From the NCBI GenBank assembly GCA_015068235.1, contig SVKY01000002.1:41870-105869 (forward strand): a stretch of DNA of 64,000 nt. Direction: 5' to 3'. The notes below the pieces were generated by a model, which searched no databases, was not told the DNA's origin, and saw nothing but the letters and a program-made list of their open reading frames with translations. Positions 53,299 through 60,509 of this stretch are shown here, piece after piece. The translations under genes and the position numbers were made by a program. Origin of the DNA: Oscillospiraceae bacterium. Lineage in GTDB: Bacteria; Bacillota; Clostridia; Oscillospirales; Oscillospiraceae. Position 1 is the first letter of the stretch; each line of letters opens with the position of its first letter.

Positions 53299-53634
53299 AT
53301 GAGTATTGATTATATTTCTATCGGCAAACGAATAAAAGAAATTCGCACAGCTAAAGGTTGGACACAAGCAAAACTTGCCGAAGAATCCGGTGTGGAGCCG
53401 TCAAATATTTCGCATATAGAACGAGCCGCAACGAAACTCAGTCTTCCTACAATGGTAAATATCGCAAATGCTCTCGGAGTTACTCTTGATGAGATAGCAT
53501 ACGGAAGTTTGGTAAAGAGTTCCCATGTTTCTGTGAGGATGATTGACGATATCCTTTCCGATTGTTCTCAAGAAGAATTAAAGTCACTTGCAGAAGTGCT
53601 TAAAACCACAAAATCTGTTCTGAGAAATAAATAA
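53299..53634 (+). CDS. XRE-family repressor of the element
   Basis: 111 residues from ATG 53299 after GAGGTGAA. Classic Cro/CI helix-turn-helix: IGKRIKEIRTAKGWTQAKLAEESGVEPSNISHIERAATKLSLPTMVNIANALGV. A short C-terminal region may mediate dimerisation. Followed by a strong terminator. It probably autoregulates through the two TATCC-N5-GGATA sites and controls the divergent SLOG unit. Confidence 0.88.
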   Translation: MSIDYISIGKRIKEIRTAKGWTQAKLAEESGVEPSNISHIERAATKLSLPTMVNIANALGVTLDEIAYGSLVKSSHVSVRMIDDILSDCSQEELKSLAEVLKTTKSVLRNK

Positions 53635-53649
53635 TCTTATGAGACAACT

Positions 53650-53682
53650 AAACTCTCTGTCACACCAGACAGAGAGTTTTTA
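53650..53682 (+). terminator. Terminator after the XRE repressor gene
   Basis: AACTCTCTGTC pairs with GACAGAGAGTTTTT. Confidence 0.9.
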
Positions 53683-53786
53683 CTTGCCAAATGGGATCTC
53701 CTTTTTCATCCTTCGGGTACACACTTCGGAATAGCGGACTTGCCGCTTTTCATATAGTGTAGTATCAATTTTGAAAGGAGTAGATT

Positions 53787-53930
53787 ATGGCAGAAAACGA
53801 AAAATCTACGACCGTTAAAAGTGTTTTCAAAAGCGGCGAAAGCACCACCACCGAGCGCGAATTCACCGACAAGTGGATCGAGCTTATCAATACGATTGAG
53901 AAAGACAAACACTTTTGCGAAAAGGCGTGA
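53787..53930 (+). CDS. 47-residue protein before the recombinase
   Basis: Too short for the ORF track. ATG 53787 is 7 nt after GAAAGGAG. Sequence starts MAENEKSTTVKSVFKSGEST and ends DKHFCEKA. I do not recognise it. Its place directly before a large serine recombinase is where small accessory or directionality factors are often found, but that is inference. Not an obvious helix-turn-helix. Confidence 0.6.
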   Translation: MAENEKSTTVKSVFKSGESTTTEREFTDKWIELINTIEKDKHFCEKA

Positions 53931-54120
53931 CGAAAGGAACCATTTATGGTATAACAGTTGCAGTAAGGTTTGCACTGCAAACCTTCGGCTGCGCCGTAAC
54001 CGCACGTTGCGCGGTTGCACTGTTGAATCACTGCGTAAAAATGCCCTTGCGAGCAAGCATTTTTACTTGTGATTTAAGGACGTGGAAACAGCTTGTTCTA
54101 TCTCAAAAGGAGATGGAAAA
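53931..54120. other. Structured leader before the recombinase
   Basis: No gene. Contains AAGGTTTGCACTGCAAACCTT, a perfect palindrome, and a second hairpin GTAAAAATGC...GCATTTTTAC, before the recombinase ribosome site. Confidence 0.5.
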
Positions 54121-55674
54121 TTGAAAGTAGCTATTTATTGCCGCTTATCCGAAGAAGATAGAAACAAGCAGGTTGAAACCGACGACTCGGGCAGCATTCA
54201 GAATCAAAAAGCGATGCTGGTGCAATACTCTCTCGAACAGGGGTGGGAGATCTACTGTATTTACAGTGACGATGACTACGCTGGTGCAGACAGACGCCGA
54301 CCGGAGTTCAACCGTCTGCTGCAGCACGCCGAAGCGAGAAAATTCGATATTATCCTCTGCAAGACACAATCCCGTTTTACCCGTGAACTGGAGCTGGTGG
54401 AAAAGTACATCCACGGCTTGTTCCCCATTTGGGGCATCCGCTTTGTCAGCATCGTGGACAATGCCGACACCGACAACAAGGGAAACAAAAAGTCCCGCCA
54501 GATCAACGGACTTGTAAACGAGTGGTACTTGGAGGATATGTCCGACAACATCCGCAGTGTTCTGAAAAACAGACGGGAAAACGGATTCCATATCGGTGCC
54601 TTTGCCCTTTACGGGTACCAAAAAGACCCCGATCAAAAGGGGCATCTGATCATCGATGACGAAGCCGCCGCTGTGGTTCGCGAGGTATTCACCCTCTTTT
54701 CTCAGGGCTACGGCAAGACCGCAATCGCCCGTATGCTCAACGACCGAGGCATCCCCAATCCAACCGAATACAAGCGTCTGAAAGGTCTGCGTTACAAACA
54801 GCCCAAAGCCCGGAACAGTACCCTGTGGAAATACTTTGCGATTTCCGATATGCTGGTCAACGAGATCTACATCGGCAATATGGTACAGGGCAAATACGGC
54901 AGTATTTCCTACAAGACCAAGCAGAACAAGCCTCGCCCCAAAAGCCAATGGTACATCGTCGAGGGAACGCACGAACCCATTATCGACCGCGAACTTTGGG
55001 ACAGAGTGCAGAAGATGGTGAAAGAACGGGCAAAGCCCTTTGACGTGGGCACCATCGGTCTGTTTGCAAGGAAGGCTCGATGTGCCAACTGCGGATATGT
55101 GATGCGCTCCTCTAAAAATCGGGGCAAGCACTATCTGCAATGCTCCAACCGTCACGTGGCGAAGGATGCCTGCATCGGTTCCTTTATCTCGGTTGACAAA
55201 TTGGAGCAAATGGTGATCGACGAGCTGAACCGCCTTTCCAATGAGTATCTGAACAAGGACGATTTGGAGAGGAAGATTGAGCTCTGCAATAATTTGCAAG
55301 CACAGAAGGACAGCATTCTCAAAAATATTGCCACCTATGAAAAGCGTGTTGCAGAATTGTCCAAGGGCATTCGGGAACTGTACATGGATAAGGTCAAAGG
55401 ACTCATCAGCGGTGCTGATTATACAGAGATGTCTAAAGACTTTATCGCTGACCGTGACCGCCTTGAAAAACTCATTTCGGACGGGCGTAAGCAGATCGAA
55501 GAAATCGAGGTAAAAATCGAAGTCGGCGACAACCGCAGAGAGATCATCGAGCGTTACACAAACCTCAAACACCTCACCCGAGAGATGGTGGAAATCCTCA
55601 TTGACTACATTTCCGTAGGCAAGAGAATTTCCAAAACAAAAGACGTTCCCATCGAAATTCACTGGAATTTTTGA
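54121..55674 (+). CDS. Large serine recombinase (site-specific integrase/excisionase)
   Basis: 517 residues from TTG 54121 (LKVAIYCRLSEED), which follows AAAGGAGATGG; the track ATG at 54082 lacks a ribosome site. N-terminal resolvase domain with the nucleophile Ser10 in YCRLSEED and RRPEFNRLLQ, the Recombinase domain (GYGKTAIARMLNDRGI), a zinc ribbon (CANCGYVMR...CSN) and a C-terminal coiled coil. This is the SpoIVCA/phiC31 type that catalyses recombination between att sites. It lies about 100 bp from the right end of the element, and its likely target is the cotJC junction. Confidence 0.95.
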   Translation: MKVAIYCRLSEEDRNKQVETDDSGSIQNQKAMLVQYSLEQGWEIYCIYSDDDYAGADRRRPEFNRLLQHAEARKFDIILCKTQSRFTRELELVEKYIHGLFPIWGIRFVSIVDNADTDNKGNKKSRQINGLVNEWYLEDMSDNIRSVLKNRRENGFHIGAFALYGYQKDPDQKGHLIIDDEAAAVVREVFTLFSQGYGKTAIARMLNDRGIPNPTEYKRLKGLRYKQPKARNSTLWKYFAISDMLVNEIYIGNMVQGKYGSISYKTKQNKPRPKSQWYIVEGTHEPIIDRELWDRVQKMVKERAKPFDVGTIGLFARKARCANCGYVMRSSKNRGKHYLQCSNRHVAKDACIGSFISVDKLEQMVIDELNRLSNEYLNKDDLERKIELCNNLQAQKDSILKNIATYEKRVAELSKGIRELYMDKVKGLISGADYTEMSKDFIADRDRLEKLISDGRKQIEEIEVKIEVGDNRREIIERYTNLKHLTREMVEILIDYISVGKRISKTKDVPIEIHWNF

Positions 55675-55767
55675 TATGTTGCACTTATGAGGTTGCAGCT
55701 GCCCAAAAATGCCGATCCCGAAAACCCGCATAAATACTGGTTTTTTGGGCCTGTCGTTCTTACACAG

Positions 55768-55780
55768 TTGCAGCAGAGCA
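55768..55780 (+). mobile_element. Right attachment site (attR) of the cotJC element
   Basis: AGTTGCAGCAGAG. Two overlapping GCAG words (55770-55773 and 55773-55776). Joining 45923 to 55776 gives GGC GCA GAG CAA, in frame. The inner side has GTCGTTCTT, partner of AAGAAC on the left. Confidence 0.65.
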
Positions 55781-55967
55781 AAAAGCTCGCACGACCTACG
55801 ATAATATCCTGCGCTTGTCCGATGATCCCGATGTGAACGATGTAATCAAATTCCTGCGTGCTCGTGAGATCGTGCATTTCCAGCGCTTCGGCGAGGCGAT
55901 GGAAAAGCTGCGTGAGCGCTTGAACGAAAAAAATATCTATCATATGAACCCTGCCCTTCGGGGCTAA
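55776..55967 (+). pseudogene. cotJC: CotJC C-terminal fragment (severed from its start)
   Basis: 63 codons plus stop, without its own start or ribosome site: EQKARTTYDNILRLSDDPDV, then FLRAREIVHFQRFGEAME, ending MNPALRG. The Glu and the His of VHFQRF are 33 residues apart, the spacing of the last two Mn ligands in manganese catalases (Glu149/His182). Together with the left half it makes a 198-residue CotJC of normal length. Not expressible unless the intervening DNA is removed. Confidence 0.9.
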
Positions 55968-55971
55968 AGAA

Positions 55972-56001
55972 AAAGGCTCAGGCGATTTCGCCTGAGCCTC
56001 A
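55972..56001 (+). terminator. Terminator of the cotJ operon
   Basis: AGGCTCAGGCG pairs with CGCCTGAGCCT. A near-identical hairpin occurs at 56901-56925. Confidence 0.8.
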
Positions 56002-56007
56002 AAAGCG

Positions 56008-56522
56008 TCAAGAAGCTTTCTCAAAAGCGCTTAATATATCTTCTAAATAATAGCCGAGAACACGGGAATCCATAAAGGAATACCACTTATCATCTATCTT
56101 AATAACACACACTGCGACATCATCAGTAACATTTTCACCATTTTGTGATACCTCTACGTGAATTTTTATATATAAGACGGTTGAAACTTGTATATGTCTC
56201 TTTGAATATTATCGTGAATCATGTCTGGATAGATCGTTTGGACAACCAAATCATAGTTGTTATTATAAACTCCTTCCAGCCAGTTAAGCGCAGCATCTTC
56301 GGGTGTGCGAAAGCCGTGAGAAGTAGCGGTGCTTGATTGGCGGCTTCCGCTTGAAATACATATTATTATAATGGCTGTGATAATCACAACAATAGCACAA
56401 CTGATCAGAATCATCGGTAATGCTTTGCTCTTTTTTGGGCGCATTTCAGTAAACGGTGTGCCGCAGTAATTGCAAAATGCTGCGTTGTCGTAATTTTGCA
56501 TGCCGCAATATCTGCAAAACAT
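56008..56522 (-). pseudogene. Zinc-ribbon single-TM protein, frameshifted
   Basis: The first 118 codons give a zinc ribbon (CRYCGMQNYDNAAFCNYCG), a membrane helix (about 35-57) and TPEDAALNWLEGVYNNNYDL, then stop at 56166. In another frame the sequence continues without a break as YIKIHVEVSQNGENV, then KIDDKWYSFMDS, to a stop at 56008, typical of the C-terminal domain of such proteins. One or two bases were gained or lost near 56170-56190. Function unknown; divergent from the XRE gene. Confidence 0.75.
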
Positions 56523-56562
56523 ACGATCCCTCCCTTAGTTTTTTATTTCTACAATCAATTAT

Positions 56563-56602
56563 ACTCAATCTTTGAGTTATTGTCAATACTCAAAAACTGA
56601 GT
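56563..56602. promoter_or_regulatory. Two operators ACTCA-N5-TGAGT
   Basis: ACTCAATCTTTGAGT (56563-56577) and ACTCAAAAACTGAGT (56588-56602), 25 nt apart, in the divergent promoter region. Likely bound by the XRE protein at 56641. Confidence 0.7.
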
Positions 56603-56640
56603 ATGTTACGATGACGCCAAACAATCTTGGGGGGATAAAT

Positions 56641-56859
56641 ATGGACTATCGGGAAAGGCTTCGAAACGTACGAGAGGACCGTGACTTGACGCAGGCTGCG
56701 GTAGGAGCGCTGCTGAATAAATCACAACAGGGCTACAACCATATTGAGGCAGGACGAGCGGAACTGAAAATTGAGGATTTGGTCAAGCTTTGCCGATTTT
56801 ATAATCTTTCAGCAGATTATATGATTGGTCTTACAGATCGTCCGAAATCTTATAAATGA
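56641..56859 (+). CDS. XRE-family regulator
   Basis: 72 residues from ATG 56641. Helix-turn-helix with RLRNVREDRDLTQAAVGALLNKSQQGYNHIEAGRAELKIEDLVKLCRFYNLSADYMIGLTDRP. The track start at 56572 would lie on the operators. Probably autoregulated through the ACTCA-N5-TGAGT pair and controlling the divergent zinc-ribbon gene. Confidence 0.85.
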   Translation: MDYRERLRNVREDRDLTQAAVGALLNKSQQGYNHIEAGRAELKIEDLVKLCRFYNLSADYMIGLTDRPKSYK

Positions 56860-56896
56860 TGCGTTCTTGTATGGCGGCTGTCGTGCATTTTCGATA

Positions 56897-56926
56897 AAAA
56901 AGCTCAGGCGAAAACGCCTGAGCCTT
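56897..56926. terminator. Terminator between XRE and radical SAM genes
   Basis: GCTCAGGCG/CGCCTGAGC with A and T runs, between convergent genes. Confidence 0.75.
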
Positions 56927-57539
56927 ACTTTTTGACAGTATATGAAAATGCATCGATGCGGGTAATGCCGAGGTTTCGGAGCTGTGCGATGCTGCGCTCT
57001 TGATCTTCGGGAGTATTGAAATTCGGGATCAAGGGCACACGCACCAATATTTTTTCCTGCCCGACAAGCGAGATCAGCAGCTTCAAATTTTCGATCACCT
57101 GCGCATTGTCCGCACCGGTATAGCTGCGGTAAATTTCGGGGTTCATATCCTTGATATCTACGATGAAGCCGTCAACGCAAGCTGCTGCAATATGGATATT
57201 TTTGTTCGGTACATTCAAGCTTGTTTCGGCGTAGATGCGCCATCGGTCTTTGCAAAGCGTGCGAAATTCTCGGATAAATTCCGCATGTAACAGCGCTTCG
57301 CCGCCGCCAAAGGTCACGCCGCCGCCTGTTGCCTGAAAATACAGATCATCGCACTTTACCCTATCAAAAAGCGCCTGCGGCGAGAGTATGGTCGGTACTC
57401 TTTTCAAAACCGTTTCGTTGATGCAGTATTTGCACGCAAGAGGACAACCTGCCCCTGCAATCAGCGTTGTCACGCCCTCGCCGTCAATTTCCATGCGCAA
57501 ACGGGACAGTGTGAGCAGCGGATATTTTTCACTCGTCAC
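56925..57539 (-). CDS. Radical SAM protein, glycyl-radical-activase-like
   Basis: 204 residues. Cluster motif CPLACKYC (CxxxCxxC), the SAM-binding GGGVTFGGGEAL, then ETSLNV and DIKDMNPEIYRSYTG, which follow the pattern of pyruvate formate-lyase activating enzymes. It is shorter than the usual ~240 residues and has no extra ferredoxin domain. No glycyl radical enzyme is in the window. It overlaps by 11 nt the gene for a Cys-rich protein, so that protein is the obvious candidate partner. Confidence 0.85.
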   Translation of the reverse strand: MTSEKYPLLTLSRLRMEIDGEGVTTLIAGAGCPLACKYCINETVLKRVPTILSPQALFDRVKCDDLYFQATGGGVTFGGGEALLHAEFIREFRTLCKDRWRIYAETSLNVPNKNIHIAAACVDGFIVDIKDMNPEIYRSYTGADNAQVIENLKLLISLVGQEKILVRVPLIPNFNTPEDQERSIAQLRNLGITRIDAFSYTVKK

Positions 57540-58044
57540 CGCTTGGATCCTCTGCAGCGATCATGCCTTGCAGCTCTGTATAGGCGACATCGCCCTCCAA
57601 CTCAAAGATTTCCTCGGTGGTGTCGGGAACCTCTCCGATCAGCTCGGAGCTTTCTTCGGTCAGCTCGGTGCCGATTTCGCAGCTTGCATCGGTGGTGGTT
57701 TCGGGTGCCAAGGGTGCGCCGGGTGTCTCATCGCTGTATGCAGTGGTGCTTTCAACAACTTCATAGGGCACGTCGCCGACCGTTTCGGGATTTGCCTTCT
57801 CAGGGCAGCCGGTCAAGCTTGTGATCAGGCTTGCAGCCAACGCCGCAATCGTCACCTGCTTTCCTAAACGCCGGCGTTTTTCAAGCTGCTGCTCCAGATA
57901 GCGCAGCTCTGCTTCACATTTCGGACAAGTTCCCCTGCACTCACCTTGAAAGCTGCACTCCTGCGTAACAAAGGGGATGTCGTTTTCGTCTGCGATCTGT
58001 TGACGGATTTCTTTCAGAATTTTACACTTATTCTTTCCACGCAT
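57529..58044 (-). CDS. Cys-motif membrane protein coupled to the radical SAM gene
   Basis: 171 residues. N-terminal cytoplasmic part with KNKCKILKEIRQQIADENDI and a cluster CSFQGECRGTCPKC (CX5CX3CX2C), then a Lys/Arg-rich helix, a membrane segment (about 62-80, ending LITSLTGC) and a long acidic tail rich in Glu, Thr and Pro. I do not know its function. The Cys cluster could hold Fe-S or zinc. The gene overlap with the radical SAM gene suggests they work together. Confidence 0.7.
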   Translation of the reverse strand: MRGKNKCKILKEIRQQIADENDIPFVTQECSFQGECRGTCPKCEAELRYLEQQLEKRRRLGKQVTIAALAASLITSLTGCPEKANPETVGDVPYEVVESTTAYSDETPGAPLAPETTTDASCEIGTELTEESSELIGEVPDTTEEIFELEGDVAYTELQGMIAAEDPSGDE

Positions 58045-58143
58045 AATGATCCCTCCTTAAAATATAGACGTAAAAAATGCAGGTGCGTTCCTAAATTTGT
58101 AATAATTTTCGTATTTTTACATAGTATAACATGAGGTGAGACT

Positions 58144-58422
58144 ATGGGCAACCGTTTTTCTACACTCAAATGCAAAGAGGTGGTCAATGTTTGCGATGGC
58201 GCAAGGCTGGGATTTGTGTCAGATGTGGAGGTGGACACCTGCAACGGCTGCATTTTGGCGATCATCGTGCCGTGCAAATGCAAGTGCTTCGGTTTGATCG
58301 GAAATCGGTCAGATTTTGTCATTCCGTGGCGCTGTATCAAAAGAATCGGAGACGACATCATCTTGGTTGAGGGCGATTTGAACAGCTTTTGCCTCCCGAG
58401 GCCGAAACGAGACTTTTTTTAA
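58144..58422 (+). CDS. YlmC/YmxH-family sporulation PRC-barrel protein
   Basis: 92 residues. PRC-barrel fold: FSTLKCKEVVNVCDGARLGFVSDVEVD and IPWRCIKRIGDDIILV. Members are small proteins of sporulating Firmicutes, induced in sporulation, of unclear function. Carries CKCKCFG in the middle. Start ATG 58144 after GAGGTGAG. Confidence 0.88.
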   Translation: MGNRFSTLKCKEVVNVCDGARLGFVSDVEVDTCNGCILAIIVPCKCKCFGLIGNRSDFVIPWRCIKRIGDDIILVEGDLNSFCLPRPKRDFF

Positions 58423-58454
58423 CGAAAAAAAGTGAAAAAATTGCAAAAAAATAC

Positions 58455-58483
58455 TTGCAAAATCAACATTGCCACGCTATAAT
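58455..58483 (+). promoter_or_regulatory. Sigma-A promoter of rpsB
   Basis: TTGCAA (58455-58460), 17-nt spacer, TATAAT (58478-58483). Confidence 0.85.
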
Positions 58484-58523
58484 AGTACGGCGCAGAAAAT
58501 CTGCGACATTATCTAAACCACAC

Positions 58524-58585
58524 GATTTGGGATTCTCCGTCCCAGTGCCGTTTTGAAAACGGTGGACGGGGGAGATGAGCAAATC
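58524..58585 (+). promoter_or_regulatory. Structured rpsB leader (candidate S2 autoregulatory RNA)
   Basis: Nested helices: GATTTG (58524) with CAAATC (58580), TCTCCGTCC (58534) with GGACGGGGGAGA (58564), and an apical CCGTTTT/AAACGG. Such leaders upstream of rpsB bind ribosomal protein S2 in many bacteria. The protein-binding role here is inference. Confidence 0.7.
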
Positions 58586-58614
58586 GGCGGTACAAACGAA
58601 AAGGAGAAACAAAA

Positions 58615-59349
58615 ATGGCAGTCGTATCCATGAAGAGCCTGCTCGAGGCAGGCGTCCACTTCGGTCACCAGACCCGTCGTTGGAACCCCAAGATGGCTCC
58701 CTACATCTACACGGAGCGTAACGGCATCTACATCATTGACCTGCAGAAGACCGTTAAGAAGATCGAGGAAGCTTACAACTTCATCCGTGAGCTCGCTGCA
58801 AACGGTGAAAGCGTTTTGTTCGTCGGCACCAAGAAGCAGGCTCAGGACGCTATCAAGGAAGAGGCAGAGCGTGTTGACCAGTACTTCGTCAATGCACGTT
58901 GGCTCGGCGGCATGATGACCAACTTCAAGACCATGCGCACCCGTATCGACCGTCTTGCTCAGCTGCGCAAGATGCAGGAAGACGGCACCTTCGCTATGCT
59001 TCCCAAGAAGGAAGTCATCAAGCACGAAGGCGAGATCGAGAAGCTCGAGAAGTATCTTGGTGGCGTTAAGTCCATGAAGAAGCTCCCAGGCGCTCTGTTT
59101 ATCGTTGACCCCCGCAAGGAGCGTAACGCTATTGCCGAAGCTCGCAAGCTGCACATCCCCGTTGTTGCAATCGTTGACACCAACTGCGATCCCGACGAGA
59201 TCGACTATGTCATCCCTGGCAATGACGACGCTATCCGCGCTATCCGCCTGATCGTTGCTACCATGGCAAACGCTATCCAGGAAGGCCGTCAGGGCGAGGC
59301 TAACACCGAGGCTCCCGCAGCTGAGGCTGTCGAGGCTACCGAGGAATAA
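58615..59349 (+). CDS. rpsB: 30S ribosomal protein S2
   Basis: 244 residues. Opening [27 protein letters not shown], then the central FVGTKKQAQ and [12 protein letters not shown] motifs are diagnostic. Short acidic/Ala-rich C-terminal tail. Strong codon bias, as expected for a ribosomal gene. ATG 58615 after AAAGGAG. Followed by a terminator and then tsf. Confidence 0.98.
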   Translation: MAVVSMKSLLEAGVHFGHQTRRWNPKMAPYIYTERNGIYIIDLQKTVKKIEEAYNFIRELAANGESVLFVGTKKQAQDAIKEEAERVDQYFVNARWLGGMMTNFKTMRTRIDRLAQLRKMQEDGTFAMLPKKEVIKHEGEIEKLEKYLGGVKSMKKLPGALFIVDPRKERNAIAEARKLHIPVVAIVDTNCDPDEIDYVIPGNDDAIRAIRLIVATMANAIQEGRQGEANTEAPAAEAVEATEE

Positions 59350-59362
59350 TATTTATCATATA

Positions 59363-59388
59363 ATGCCCGCCGCATGACGGGCATTTTT
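59363..59388 (+). terminator. Hairpin between rpsB and tsf
   Basis: ATGCCCG pairs with CGGGCAT, followed by TTTT. It may attenuate tsf relative to rpsB. Confidence 0.8.
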
Positions 59389-59416
59389 CAAAAGAAAAAT
59401 TAGGAGGAAAATTACT

Positions 59417-60337
59417 ATGGCATTTACTGCTGCTGATGTTAAGACCCTGCGTGAAATGACCAATGTCGGCATGATGGACTGCAAGAAGGCTTTGCAGGAA
59501 ACCGACGGCGATATGGACAAGGCTGTTGAATGGCTCCGTGAGAAGGGCCTTGCTAAGGCTGCTAAGAAGTCCGGCAGAATCGCTGCTGAGGGCATGGCTT
59601 ACGCTGCTGTGATCGACGGTATCGGCGTTGTGGTCGAAGTCAACATTGAGACCGACTTCGCTTCCAAGACCCCCGTTTTCGTTGACTTCGTTCAGCAGAT
59701 CGCTGCTGTCGTTGCAAAGCAGAATCCGGCTGACCTCGAAGCTTTGAAAGCTTGCAAGTATCCCGAATCCGATCTGACCGTCGGCGAGATGATCCCCGAG
59801 AAGGTCATGGTCATCGGCGAGAACCTGCAGATCCGTCGTTTCGAGCGTTTTGCTGAGAACACCAGCGTTCCCTACGTCCATGCAGGCGGCAAGATCGGCG
59901 TTCTGGTCAACCTCGCTGTTGAAGGCGACATCGACGTTACCACCATTGGTAAGGACGTTGCCATGCAGATCGCTGCTCTGAATCCCCGTTTCTGGGACAA
60001 GAGCGATGTCTCTGACGAGGTTCTGGAAGAAGAGAAGAAGATCCTTGTTGCACAGATGGACAACGACGAGAAGATGGCTGGCAAGCCCCAGGCTGTCAAG
60101 GAAAAGATCGCAGCCGGCAAGATCAACAAGTTCTACGAAGAGAACTGCTTGCTGCAGCAGGCTTTCGTTAAGGACGGCTCCATGAGCGTTGAGCAGTATA
60201 TCGCTGCTTCCGCAAAGGCTCTGGGCGGCTGTGTTAAGTTCATCAATGCTGTTCGCTTCGAGAAGGGCGAGGGCATCGAGAAGAAGCAGGAAGACTTCGC
60301 TGCTGAGGTCGCTGCGCAGATGAACATGGGCAAGTAA
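59417..60337 (+). CDS. tsf: Elongation factor Ts
   Basis: 306 residues. Nucleotide exchange factor for EF-Tu. N-terminal UBA-like domain TAADVKTLREMTNVGMMDCKKAL, the core with ETDFASKTPVF, and C-terminal CLLQQAFVKDGSMSVEQYI. ATG 59417 after AGGAGG. Paired with rpsB as in nearly all bacteria. Confidence 0.98.
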   Translation: MAFTAADVKTLREMTNVGMMDCKKALQETDGDMDKAVEWLREKGLAKAAKKSGRIAAEGMAYAAVIDGIGVVVEVNIETDFASKTPVFVDFVQQIAAVVAKQNPADLEALKACKYPESDLTVGEMIPEKVMVIGENLQIRRFERFAENTSVPYVHAGGKIGVLVNLAVEGDIDVTTIGKDVAMQIAALNPRFWDKSDVSDEVLEEEKKILVAQMDNDEKMAGKPQAVKEKIAAGKINKFYEENCLLQQAFVKDGSMSVEQYIAASAKALGGCVKFINAVRFEKGEGIEKKQEDFAAEVAAQMNMGK

Positions 60338-60350
60338 TGATAAAATTTGA

Positions 60351-60378
60351 GGACTCTCCGTTCGGAGGGTCCTTTTTA
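60351..60378 (+). terminator. Terminator after tsf
   Basis: GGACTCTCCG pairs with CGGAGGGTCC, followed by TTTTTATA. Confidence 0.9.
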
Positions 60379-60509
60379 TATTCATCAGAGCAGGGGATTT
60401 TGCAACTCCACCAACAAGCAACACAGCTTGAAATCTGCGCTATGGTTTTTTGCGGAATGATGTTCTATCATAAGCCAAGCGCAACAATCATTTTTGGAGG
60501 TATAAAATT

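Larger units (their letters stand above)
45921..55772 (+). mobile_element. 9.85-kb skin-like intervening element in cotJC
   Basis: Defined by the two halves of cotJC on either side. Length between the two GCAG sites is 9852 bp (or 9849 bp if the first GCAG on the right is used), both multiples of three. Contents, left to right: two Fic proteins and an XRE regulator; a 2-TM protein; a NifX-like/MATE pair within direct repeats; a 93-residue protein and a SLOG protein; an XRE repressor with two operators; a 47-residue protein; and a large serine recombinase 100 bp from the right end. Several parts are AT-rich compared with the flanks, a sign of transfer. No phage structural, replication or conjugation genes are present. 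Confidence 0.85.

Noticed and set aside
54145-55731. 528-residue ORF antisense to the recombinase
   Set aside because: Shadow frame; the recombinase on the plus strand has every expected domain.
45921-55772. Prophage or conjugative element
   Set aside because: No capsid, terminase, tail, replication, relaxase or secretion genes are visible in 9.85 kb.
45928-55797. CACGACC, a 7-bp direct repeat at both ends, as the crossover core
   Set aside because: In frame, but joining there would remove EQKAR with its metal-ligand Glu; the GCAG join keeps the protein normal. Kept as an alternative in the finding.
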